From contig NW_003144622.1 of assembly GCF_000003605.2 (NCBI RefSeq), forward strand, positions 1 to 64,000: a DNA stretch of 64,000 nt. The letters run 5' to 3'. Within the stretch, counting starts at the first letter, position 1, and every line of letters starts with the position of its first letter. A program made the translations under genes and the position numbers. Under the pieces are notes generated by a model. It saw only the letters and a program-made list of their open reading frames with translations. It was not told where the DNA came from and searched no databases. The DNA comes from Saccoglossus kowalevskii. Taxonomy: Eukaryota > Hemichordata > Enteropneusta > Harrimaniidae. Shown piece after piece: positions 1-11,287 of this stretch.

Positions 1-646
1 ATTGACATCACAGGAAGAAAAATGCAGAAATGTTGCCGTATATTTTTTCCATGTCTGTGATGAAACAAAAAAAACAATTCAACAGCTCGTTTACTCAGGG
101 AGTCTCCCATGCAAGTACTAACCACGCCCGATTACGCTTTACTTTAAACATTTATCGGTCACCTAACCACACAACTGCATAGAAAACATAAAATTAGGCC
201 GAATTCCCGGCTATTTCAGGTTTTGAGATGTTTTAAAATCGATATCGCCTACGCAAATATCTTCTAGAATTGACCTATGACATCTACATACTTGGAGTAA
301 GACTACGGTAATTTAACATCAATTAACGAAATCTTTATTCCCATTTTCGAACTTTTAACTATGGGACTTGTTAATATGATATCACAAGTAACAATCCCGA
401 ATGAAACTACCAACTTTGCAATCGCTTTTCACAACTTTGTAAGCAGATTGTTGTCGACGTTTCGGTTCACTGTTGTGACAATTTGCTTATATATGAGGCA
501 TTCTCGGAACATTTACTTAATGTTTTCGACATTTAACTTCGGGGTTGTCATGATAATGACTTAGGTTATATATACAAGCAACTCCGCCAACATTTCTTTC
601 GTTTTTTCCAACTTTGCACGCTGTTTTCTAAAATTTTACAGTCAAC

Positions 647-654
647 TCACGTGA
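647..654 (+). other. TCACGTGA palindrome (E-box core), reference copy
   Basis: CACGTG sits at about offset 650 in nearly all monomers. In several class B monomers it is extended to the perfect 10-bp palindrome GTCACGTGAC (25058-25067, 25978-25987, 43711-43720, 46498-46507, 50249-50258). CACGTG is the core bound by bHLH proteins in eukaryotes; binding here is not shown. Confidence 0.6.
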
Positions 655-728
655 ACATCTATAAGCTGCTTTGAACTGGCTTTTATTAAATTTGTCGACT
701 TTACAACTGCGCGTTTCAATAAGCCAAC

Positions 729-830
729 AACTTAGGTCATTTATGCAAATACATCTACCAACTTTGCAATAACTTTGCACAACTTTGCAATGACTTTGAA
801 CAACTTTGCACGGTGCGTTAACAACTTAAA
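729..830 (+). repeat. Helically phased AACTTTG tract (reference copy in monomer 1)
   Basis: AACTT words begin at 729, 760, 771, 781, 792 (as gacttt), 802 and 823. The steps are 31, 11, 10, 11, 10 and 21 bp, all near multiples of 10.5 bp. The same tract recurs in every monomer of every class. Outside it, the word also occurs at 412 and 433 (21 bp apart) and at 610. Confidence 0.9.
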
Positions 831-943
831 ACCTACTACGTGCCGACAGCATCAACAACTTGTACTTGAAAATTAGAAGGAATTTCGAAACTTTCCATTA
901 GTTAAAAAAGTTACAAAAATGCCACGATTTTCTACAATAAATG

Positions 944-1885
944 ATTAACATCACAGGAAGAAAAATGCAGAAATGTTGAAGTATATCTTTTCCATGTCTG
1001 TGATGAAACAAAAAAAAAATGCAACAGCTCGTTTACTCAGGGAGTCTCCCATGCAAGTACTAACCACGCCCGATTGCGCTTTACCTCAAACATTCATCGG
1101 TCACCTAACCACACAACTGCATAGAAAACATGGAATTAGGCCGAATTCCCGGCTATTTCAGGTTTTGAGATGTTTTAAAATCGATATCGCCTACGCAAAT
1201 ATCTTCTAGAATTGACCTATGACATCTACATACTTCGAGTAAGACTACGGTAATTTAACATCAATTAACGAAATATTTATTCACATTTTCGAGCTTTTAA
1301 CTATGGGACTTGCTAAAATGATATCACAGGTAACAATCCCGAATGAAAATACCAACTTTGCAATCGCTTTTCACAACTTTGTAAGCAGTTTGTAGTCGAC
1401 TTTTTGGTTGACTGTTGTGACAATCTGCTTACATATGAGGCATTCTCCGAACATTTACTTAATATTTTCGACATTTAACTTCGGGGTTGTCATGATAATG
1501 ACTTAGGTTATATATACAAGCAACTCCGCCAACATTTCTTTCGTTTTTTCCAACTTTGCACGCTGTTTTCTAACATTTTACAGTCAACTCACGTGAACAT
1601 CTATAAGCTGCTTTCAAATGGCTTTTATTGAACTTGTCGACTTTAGAACTGCGCGTTTCTATAAGCCAACAACTTAGGTCATTTATGCAAATACATCTAC
1701 CAACTTTGCAATAACTTTGCACAACTTTGCAATGACTTTGAACAACTTTGCACGGTGCGTTAACAACTTAAAACCCACTACGTGCCGACAGCATCAACAA
1801 CTTGTACTTGAAAATTAGAAGGAATTTCGAAACTTTCCATTAGTTAAAAAAGTTACAAAAATGCCACGATTTTCTACAATAAATG
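944..1885 (+). repeat. Satellite monomer 2, class A (A1-M1-T1)
   Basis: 942 bp. First base change in the box (aacatcacagg). It carries catggaattagg, shared with monomer 57. Confidence 0.93.
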
Positions 1886-2825
1886 ATTGACATAACAGGA
1901 AGAAAAATGCAGAAATGTTGAAGTATATCTTTTCCATATCTGTGATGAAACAAAAAAAATTCAACAGCTCGTTTACTCGGGGAGTCTCCCATGCAAGTAC
2001 TAACCACGCCCGATTGCGCTTTACCTCAAACATTTATCGGTCACCTAACCACACAACTGCATATAAAACATGCAATTAGGCCGAATTCCCGGCTATTTCA
2101 GGTTTTGAGATGTTTTAAAATCGATATCGCCTACGCAAATATCTTCTAGAATTGACCTATGACATCTACATACTTGGAGTAAGACTACGGTAATTTAACA
2201 TCAATTAACGAAATCTGTATTTACATTTTCGAGCTTATAACTATGGGACTTGTTAAAATGATATCACAGGTAACAATCCCAAATGAAAATACCAACTTTG
2301 CAATCGCTTTTCACAACTTTGTAAGCAGTTTGTAGTCGACTTTTTGGTTGACTGTTGTGACAATCTGCTTACATATGAGGCATTCTCGGAACATTTACTT
2401 AATATTTTCGACATTTAACTGCGGGGTTGTCATGATAATGACTTAGGTTATATATACAAGCAACTCCGCCAACATTTCTTTCGTTTTTTCCAACTTTGCA
2501 CGCTGTTTTCTAACATTTTACAGTCAACTCACGTGAACATCTATAAGCTGCTTTCAAATGGCTTTTATTAAACTTGTCGACTTTAGAACTGCACGTTTCT
2601 ATAAGCCAACAACTTAGGTCATTTATGCAAATACATCTACCAACTTTGCAATAACTTTGCACAACTTTGCAATGACTTTGAACAACTTTGCACGGTGCGT
2701 TAACAACTTAAAACCTACTACGTGCCGACAGCATCAACAACTTGTACTTGAAAATTAGAAGGAATTTCGAAACTTTCCATTAGTTAAAAAAGTTACAAAA
2801 ATGCCACGATTTTCTACAATAAATG
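1886..2825 (+). repeat. Satellite monomer 3, class A (A1-M1-T1)
   Basis: 940 bp. It has tatctgtgatg near offset 60, as in monomers 4, 19 and 57-59. Confidence 0.93.
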
Positions 2826-3760
2826 ATTGACATCACAGGAAGAAAAATGCAGAAATGTTGAAGTATATCTTTTCCATATCTGTGATGAAACAAAAAAAAA
2901 TTCAACAGCTCGTTTACTCAGGGAGTCTCCCATGCAAGTACTAACCACGCCCGATTGCGCTTTACCTCAAACATTTATCGGTCACCTAACGACACAACTG
3001 CATAGAAAACATGAAATTATGCCGAATTCGCGGCTATTTCAGGTTTTGAGATGTTTATTTTAAAACCTACGCAAATATCTTCTAGAATTGACCTATGACA
3101 TCCACATACTTGGAGTAAGACTACGGTAATTTAACATCAATTAACGAAATCTTTATTCACATTTTCGAGCTTTTATCTATGGGACTTGTTAATATGATAT
3201 CACAGGTAACAATCCCGAATGAAACTACCAACTTTGCAATCGCTTTTCACGACTTTGTAAGCAGTTTGTTGTCGACGTTTCGGTTGACTGTTGTGACAAT
3301 TTGCTTATATATGAGGCATTCTCGGAACATTTACTTAATGTTTTCGACATTTAACTTCGGGGTTGTCATGATAATGACTTAGGTTATATATACAAGCAAC
3401 TCCGCCAACATTTCTTTCGTTTTTTCCAACTTTGCACGCTGTTTTCTAAAATTTTACAGTCAACTCACGTGAACATCTAAAAGCTGCTTTGAACTGGCTT
3501 TTATTAAATTTGTCGACTTTACAACTGCGCGTTTCTATAAGCCAACAACTTAGGTCATTTATGCAAATACATCTACCAACTTTGCAATAACTTTGCACAA
3601 CTTTCAATGACTTTGAACAACTTTGCACGGTGCGTTAACAACTTAAAACACACTACGTGCCGACAGCATCAACAACTTGTACTTGAAAATTAGAAGGAAT
3701 TTCGAAACTATCCATTAGTTAAAAAAGTTACAAAAATGCCACGATTTTCTACAATAAATG
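2826..3760 (+). repeat. Satellite monomer 4, class A (A1-M2-T2) with rearranged offset 225-250
   Basis: 935 bp. The CGATATCG palindrome is lost through a small rearrangement (atgtttattttaaaacc), shared only with monomer 9. Also shared with 9: gacatccacatac, ttttatctatggg and gaaactatccattag. Confidence 0.93.
3050..3073 (+). other. Private rearrangement of monomer 4, shared with monomer 9
   Basis: The usual ttttaaaatcgatatcg segment is replaced by a shorter tttattttaaaacc. The second copy is at 7751-7773. It serves as a shared derived mark of a duplication five monomers apart. Confidence 0.85.
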
Positions 3761-4702
3761 ATTGACATCACAGGAAGAAAAATGCAGAAATGTTGAAGTA
3801 TATCTTTTCTATGTCTGTGATGAAACAAAAAAAAAATTCAACAGCTCGTTTACTCAGGGAGTCTCCCATGCAAGTACTAACTACGCCCGATTGCGCTTTA
3901 CCTCAAACATTCATCGGTCACCTAACCACACAACTGCATAGAAAACATGCAATTAGGCCGAATTACTGGCTATTTCAGGTTTTGAGATGTTTTAAAATCG
4001 ATATCGTCTATGCAAATATCTTCTAGAATTGACCTATGACATCTACATACTTGGAGTAAGACTACGGTAATTTAACATCAATTAACGAAATCTTTATTCA
4101 CATTTTCGAACTTTTAACTATGGGACTTGTTAATATGATATCACAGGTAACAATCCCGAATGAAAATACCAACTTTGCAATCGCTTTTCACAACTGTGTA
4201 AGCAGTTTGTAGCCGACTTTTTGGTTGACTGTTGTGACAATCTGCTTACATATGAGGCATTCTCCGAACATTTACTTAATATTTTCGACATTTAACTGCG
4301 GGGTTGTTATGATAATGACTTAGGTTATATATACAAGCAACTCCGCCAACATTTCTTTCGTTTTTTCCAACTTTGCACGCTGTTTTCTAACATTTTACAG
4401 TCAACTCACGTTAACATCTATAAGCTGCTTTCAAATGGCTTTTACTAAACTTGTCGACTTTAGAACTGCGCGTTTCTATAAGCCAACAACTTAGGTCATT
4501 TATGCAAATACATCTACCAACTTTGCAATAACTTTGCACAACTTTGCAATGACTTTGAACAACTTTGCACGGTGCGTTAACAACTTAAAACCCACTACGT
4601 GCCGACAGCATCAACAACTTGTACTTGAAAATTAGAAGGAATTTCGAAACTTTCCATTAGTTAAAAAAGTTACAAAAATGCCACGATTTTCTACAATAAA
4701 TG
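3761..4702 (+). repeat. Satellite monomer 5, class A (A1-M1-T1)
   Basis: 942 bp. It carries cgtctatgc and aacgaaatctttattc, close to the variant of monomer 6. Confidence 0.93.
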
Positions 4703-5644
4703 ATTGACATCACAGGAAGAAAAATGCAGAAATGTTGAAGTATATCTTTTCCATGTCTGTGATGAAACAAAAAAAAAATTCAACAGCTCGTTTACTCAGG
4801 GAGTCTCCCCATGCAAGTACTAACCACGCCCGATTGCGCTTTACCTCAAACATTTATCAGTCACCTAACGACACAACTGCATAGAAAACATGCAATTAGG
4901 CCGAATTCCCGGCTATTTCAGGTTTTGAGATGTTTTAAAATCGATATCGTCTACGCAAATATCTTCTAGAATTGACCTATGACATCTACATACTTGGAGT
5001 AAGACTACGGTAATTTAACATCAATTAACGAAATCTTTATTCACATTTTCGAACTTTTAACTATGGGACTTGTTAATATGATATCACAGGTAACAATCCC
5101 GAATGAAAATACCAACTTTGCAATCGCTTTTCACAACTTTGTAAGCAGTTTGTAGTCGACTTTTTGGTTGACTGTTGTGACAATCTGCTTACATATGAGG
5201 CATTCTCGGAACATTTACTTAATATTTTCGACATTTAACTTCGGGGTTGTCATGATAATGACTTAGGTTATATATACAAGCAACTCCGCCAACATTTCTT
5301 TCGTTTTTTCCAACTTTGCACGCTGTTTTCTAACATTTTACAGTCAACTCACGTGAACATCTATAAGCTGCTTTCAAATGGCTTTTATTAAACTTGTCGA
5401 CTTTACAACTGCGCATTTCTATAAGCCAACAACTTAGGTCATTTATGCAAATACATCTACCAACTTTGCAATAACTTTGCACAACTTTGCAATGACTTTG
5501 AACAACTTTGCACGGTGCGTTAACAACTTAAAACCCACTACGTGCCGACAGCATCGACAACTTGTACTTGAAAATTAGAAGGAATTTCGAAACATTCCAT
5601 TAGTTAAAAAAATTACAAAAATGCCACGATTTTCTATAATAAAT
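4703..5644 (+). repeat. Satellite monomer 6, class A (A1-M1-T1)
   Basis: About 942 bp. Bases 4811-5340 match 60996-61525 in monomer 66 without a visible difference, including the rare tatcagtcacctaacgac. Confidence 0.93.
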
Positions 5645-6585
5645 GATGACATCACAGGAAGAAAAATGCAGAAATGTTGCCGTATATTTTTTCCATGTCT
5701 GTGATGAAACAAAAAAACAATTCAACAGCTCGTTTACTCAGGGAGTCTCCCATGCAAGTACTAACCACGCCCGATTGCGCTTTACTTTAAACATTTATCG
5801 GTCACCTTACCACACAACTGCATAGAAAACATGCAATTAGGCCGAATTCCCGGCTATTTCAGGTTTTGAGATGTTTTAAAATCGATATCGTCTACGCAAA
5901 TATCTTCTAGAATTGACCTATGACATCTACATACTTGGAGTAAGACTACGGTAATTTAACATCAATTAACGAAATATTTATTCACATTTTCGAGCTTTTA
6001 ACTAAGGGACTTGTTAAAATGATATCACAGGTAACAATCCCAAATGAAAATACCAACTTTGCAATCGCTTTTCACAACTTTGTGAGCAGTTTGTAGTCGA
6101 CTTTTTGGTTGACTGTTGTGACAATCTGCTAACATATGAGGCATTCTCGGAACATTTACTTAATATTTTCGACATTTGACTGCGGGGTTGTCATGATAAT
6201 GACTTAGGTTATACATACAAGCAACTCCGCCAACATTTCTTTCCTTTTTTCCAACTTTGCACGCTGTTTTCTAAAATTTTACAGTCAACTCACGTGAACA
6301 TCTAAAAGCTGCTTTGAACTGGCTTTTATTAAATTTGTCGACTTTACAACTGCGCGTTTCTATAAGCCAACAACTTAGGTCATTTATGCAAATACATCTA
6401 CCAACTTTGCAATAACTTTGCACAACTTTCAATGACTTTGAACAACTTTGCACGGTGCGTTAACAACTTAAAACCCACTACGTGCCGACAGCATCAACAA
6501 CTTGTACTTGAAAATTAGAAGGAATTTCGAAACTTTCCATTAGTAAAAAAGGTTACAAAAATGCCACGATGTTATACTATAAATG
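5645..6585 (+). repeat. Satellite monomer 7, class A (A2-M1-T2)
   Basis: About 940 bp. One t is missing in the start box (gatgacatc). Tail with tctaaaagc and one-base loss aactttcaatg, as in monomers 4, 9 and 11. Confidence 0.93.
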
Positions 6586-7527
6586 ATTGACATCACAGGA
6601 AGAAAAATGCAGAAATGTTGCCGTATATTTTTTCCATGTCTGTGATGAAACAAAAAAACAATTCAACAGCTCGTTTACTCAGGGAGTCTCCCATGCAAGT
6701 ACTAACCACGCCCGATTGCGCTTTACTTTAAACATTTATCGGTCACCTAACCACACAACTGCATAGAAAACATGCAATTAGGCCGAATTCCCGGCTATTT
6801 CAGGTTTTGAGATGTTTTAAAATCGATATCGCCTACGCAAATATCTTCTAGAATTGACCTATGACATCTACATACTTGGAGTAAGACTACGGTAATTTAA
6901 CATCAATTAACGAAATCTGTATTTACATTTTCGAGCTTATAACTATGGGACTTGTTAAAATGATATCACAGGTAACAATCCCAAATGAAAATACCAACTT
7001 TGCAATCGCTTTTCACAACTTTGTAAGCAGTTTGTTGTCGACGTTTCGGTTGACTGTTGTGACAATTTGCTTATAAATGAGGCATTCTCGGAACATTTAC
7101 TTAATGTTTTCGACATTTAACTTCGGGGTTGTCATGATAATGACTTAGGTTATATATACAAGCAACTCCGCCAACATTTCTTTCTTTCTTTCCAATTTTG
7201 CACGCAGTTTTCTAACATTTTACAGTCAACTCACGTGAACATCAATAAGCTGCTTTGAACTGGCTTTTATTAAATTTGTCGACTTTACAACTGCGCGTTT
7301 CTATAAGCCAACAACTTAGGTCATTTATGCAAATACATCTACCAACTTTGCAATAACTTTGCACAACTTTGCAATGACTTTGAACAACTTTGCACGGTGC
7401 GTTAACAACTTAAATCCCACTACGTGCCGACAGAATCAACAACTTGTACTTGAAAATTAGAAGGAATTTCGAAACTTTCCATTAGTAAAAAAAGTTACAA
7501 AAATGCCACGATTTTATACTATAAATG
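6586..7527 (+). repeat. Satellite monomer 8, class A (A2-M2-T2)
   Basis: 942 bp. ttgcttataaatg in the middle and tttctttctttcc in place of the usual T-run; ends in ttttatactataaatg. Confidence 0.93.
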
Positions 7528-8461
7528 ATTGACATCACAGGAAGAAAAATACAGAAATATTGCCGTATATTTTGTCCATGTCTGTGATGAAAAAAAAACA
7601 ATTCAACAGCTCGTTTACTCAGGGAGTCTCCCATGCAAGTACTAACCACGCCCGATTGCGCTTTACCTCAAACATTTATCGGTCACCTAACGACACAACT
7701 GCATAGAAAACATGCAATTAGGCCGAATTCCCGGCTATTTCAGGTTTTGAGATGTTTATTTTAAAACCTACGCAAATATCTTCTAGAATTGACCTATGAC
7801 ATCCACATACTTGGAGTAAGACTACGGTAATTTAACATCAATTAACGAAATCTTTATTCACATTTTCGAGCTTTTATCTATGGGACTTGTTAATATGATA
7901 TCACAGGTAACAATCCCGAATGAAACTACCAACTTTGCAATCGCTTTTCACAACTTTGTAAGCAGTTTGTTGTCGACGTTTCGGTTGACTGTTGTGACAA
8001 TTTGCTTATATATGAGGCATTCTCGGAACATTTACTTAATGTTTTCGACATTTAACTTCGGGGTTGTCATGATAATGACTTAGGTTATATATACAAGCAA
8101 CTCCGCCAACATTTCTTTCGTTTTTTCCAACTTTGCACGCTGTTTTCTAAAATTTTACAGTCAACTCACGTGAACATCTAAAAGCTGCTTTGAACTGGCT
8201 TTTATTAAATGTGTCGACTTTACAACTGCGCGTTTCTATAAGCCAACAACTTAGGTCATTTATGCAAATACATCTACCAACTTTGCAATAACTTTGCACA
8301 ACTTTCAATGACTTTGAACAACTTTGCACGGTGCGTTAACAACTTAAAACCCATTACGTGCCGACAGCATCAACAACTTGTACTTGAAAATTAGAAGGAA
8401 TTTCGAAACTATCCATTAGTTAAAAAAGTTACAAAAATGCCACGATTTTCTACAATAAATG
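7528..8461 (+). repeat. Satellite monomer 9, class A (A2/A1-M2-T2) with rearranged offset 225-250
   Basis: 934 bp. It starts A2 (ttgccgtatattttgtcc), changes to A1 at tttacctcaaac, then matches monomer 4 including its rearrangement. Five monomers (about 4.7 kb) separate the twins. Confidence 0.93.
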
Positions 8462-9404
8462 ATTGACATCACAGGAAGAAAAATGCAGAAATGTTGAAGT
8501 ATATCTTTTCCATGTCTGTGATGAAACAAAAACAAAATTCAACAGCTCGTTTACTCAGGGAGTCTCCCATGCAAGTACTAACCACGCCCGATTGCGCTTT
8601 ACCTCAAACATTTATTGGTCACCTAACCACACAACTGCATAGAAAACATGCAATTAGGCCGAATTCCCGGCTATTTCAGGTTTTGAGATGTTTTAAAATC
8701 GATATCGCCTACGCAAATATCTTCTAGAATTGACCTATGACATCTACATACTTGGAGTAAGACTACGGTAATTTAACATCAATTTACGAAATATTTATTC
8801 ACATTTTCGAGCTTTTAACTATGGGACTTGTTAAAATGATATCACAGGTAACAATCCCGAATGAAAATACCAACTTTGCAATCGCTTTTCACAACTTTGT
8901 AAGCAGTTTGTAGTCGACTTTTTGGTTGACTGTTGTGACAATTTGCTTATAAATGAGGCATTCTCGGAACATTTACTTAATGTTTTCGACATTTAACTTC
9001 GGGGTTGTCATGATAATGACTTAGGTTGTATATACAAGCAACTACGCCAACATTTCTTTCGTTTTATCCAACTTTGCACGCTGTTTTCTAAAATTTTACA
9101 GTCAACTCACGTGAACATCTATAAGCTGCTTTTGAACTGGCTTTTATTAAATTTGTCGACTTTACAACTGCGCGTTTCAATAAGCCAACAACTTAGGTCA
9201 TTTATGCAAATACATCTACCAACTTTGCAATAACTTTGCACAACTTTGCAATGACTTTGAACAACTTTGCACGGTGCGTTAACAACTTAAATCCCACCAC
9301 GTGCCGACAGCATCAACAACTTGTACTTGAAAATTAGAAGGAATTTCGAAACTTTCCATTAGTTAAAAAAGTTACAAAAATGCCACGATTTTCTACAATA
9401 AATG
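8462..9404 (+). repeat. Satellite monomer 10, class A (A1-M1/M2-T2)
   Basis: 943 bp. It begins M1 (gtagtcgactttttgg) but continues M2 (ttgcttataaatg, aatgttttcgac), so a switch lies near 8930-8945. Confidence 0.93.
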
Positions 9405-10344
9405 ATTGACATCACAGGAAGAAAAATGCAGAAACGTTGAAGTATATCTTTTCCATGTCTGTGATGAAACAAAAAAAAATTCAACAGCTCGTTTACTCAG
9501 GGAGTCTCCCATGCAAATACTAACCACGCCCGATTGCGCTTTACCTCAAACATCCATCGGTCACCTAACCACACAACTGCATAGAAAACATGCAATTAGG
9601 CCGAATTCCCGGCTATTTCAGGTTTTGAGATGTTTTAAAATCGATATCGTCTACGCAAATATCTTCTAGAATTGACCTATGACATCTACATACTTGGAGT
9701 AAGACTACGGTAATTTAACATCAATTAACGAAATATTTATTCACATTTTCGAGCTTTTAACTATGGGACCTGTTAAAATGATATCACAGGTAACAATCCC
9801 AAATGAAAATACCAACTTTGCAATCGCTTTTCACAACTTTGTAAGCAGTTTGTAGTCGACTTTTTGGTTGACTGTTGTGACAATCTGCTTACATATGAGG
9901 CATTCTCGGAACATTTACTTAATATTTTCGACATTTAACTGCGGGGTTGTCATGATAATGACTTAGGTTATACATACAAGCAACTCCGCCAACATTTCTT
10001 TCGTTTTTTCCAACTTTGCACGCTGTTTTCTAAAATTTTACAGTCAACTCACGTGAACATCTAAAAGCTGCTTTGAACTGGCTTTTATTAAATTTGTCGA
10101 CTTTACAACTGCGCGTTTCTATAAGCCAACAACTTAGGTCATTTATGCAAATACATCTACCAACTTTGCAATAACTTTGCACAACTTTCAATGACTTTGA
10201 ACAACTTTGCACGGTGCGTTAACAACTTAAAACCCACTACGTGCCGACAGCATCAACAACTTGTACTTGAAAATTAGAAGGAATTTCGAAACTTTCCATT
10301 AGTTAAAAAAGTTACAAAAATGCCACGATTTTATACTATAAATG
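9405..10344 (+). repeat. Satellite monomer 11, class A (A1-M1-T2)
   Basis: 940 bp. Tail with tctaaaagc and aactttcaatg, like 4, 7 and 9; ends in ttttatactataaatg. Confidence 0.93.
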
Positions 10345-11287
10345 ATTGACATCACAGGAAGAAAAATGCAGAAATGTTGCCGTATATTTTGTCCATGTCT
10401 GTGATGAAACAAAAAAACAATTCAACAGCTCGTTTACTCAGGGAGTCTCCCATGCAAGTACTAACCACGCCCGATTGCGCTTTACTTTAAAGATTTATCG
10501 GTCACCTAACCACACAACTGCATAGAAAACATGCAATTAGGCCGAATTCCCGGCTATTTCAGGTTTTGAGATGATTTAAAATCGATATCGCCTACGCAAA
10601 TATCTTCCAGAATTGACCTATGACATCTACATACTTGGAGTAAGACTACGGTAATTTAACATCAATTAACGAAATATTTATTCACATTTTCGAGCTTTTA
10701 ACTATGGGACTTGTTAAAATGATATCACAGGTAACAATCCCAAATGAAAATACCAACTTTGCAATCGCTTTTCACAACTTTGTAAGCAGTTTGTTGTCGA
10801 CGTTTCGGTTGACTGTTGTGACAATTTGCTTATAAATGAGCCATTCTCGGAACATTTACTCAATGTTTTCGACATTTAACTTCGAGGTTGTCATGATAAT
10901 GACTTAGGTTATATATACAAGCAACTCCGCCAACATTTCTTTCTTTCTTTCGAACTTTGCACGCTGTTTTCTAACATTTTACAGTCAACTCACGTGAACA
11001 TCTATAAGCTGCTTTGAACTGGCTTTTATTAAATTTGTCGACTTTACAACTGCCGCGTTTCTATAAGCCAACAACTTAGGTCATTAATGCAAATACATCT
11101 ACCAACTTTGCAATAACTTTGCACAACTTTGCAATGACTTTGAACAACTTTGCACGGTGCGTTAACAACTTTAAACCCACTACGTGCCGACAGCATCAAC
11201 AACTTGTACTTGAAAATTAGAAGGAATTTCGAAACTTTCCATTAGTTAAAAAAGTTACAAAAATGCCACGATTTTCTACAATAAATG
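10345..11287 (+). repeat. Satellite monomer 12, class A (A2-M2-T2)
   Basis: 943 bp. gagccattctcgg and tttcgaactttgc are shared with monomer 14. Confidence 0.93.

Larger units (their letters stand above)
1..943 (+). repeat. Satellite monomer 1, class A (A2-M2-T2)
   Basis: 943 bp. Reference unit for offsets in this annotation. It has A2 marks at the 5' part, M2 in the middle, and a T2 tail with caataagcc. Confidence 0.93.

Noticed and set aside
361-564. A 67-codon frame with hydrophobic stretches
   Set aside because: It is present only with the M2 variant; M1 units have an in-frame stop at the tag of tttgtagtcgac. Hydrophobicity follows from T-rich DNA.
601-640. CENP-B box
   Set aside because: ttcgttttttccaac was inspected as a candidate but does not match the essential bases of the 17-bp box, and no other segment does.
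729-830. Iterons of a plasmid or bacterial replication origin
   Set aside because: The 10-11-bp spacing recalls iterons, but there is no initiator gene and the tract is repeated in every unit over 64 kb. A eukaryotic satellite explains the whole better.
3446-3628. A 60-codon minus-strand frame identical in monomers 4, 7 and 11, and almost so in 9
   Set aside because: The identity is that of the DNA of a shared tail variant. The frame depends on the one-base loss aactttcaatg and is absent from most units.
9406-9669. A recurring 87-codon open frame (shorter 78-codon form in other units) seen in many class A monomers
   Set aside because: It starts at TTG in the box attgacatc, runs through a poly-A stretch whose length varies from unit to unit and so changes frame, and is destroyed in classes B and C. 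Monomer length is not a multiple of three and amino-acid changes show no sign of constraint. It recurs only because the satellite recurs.
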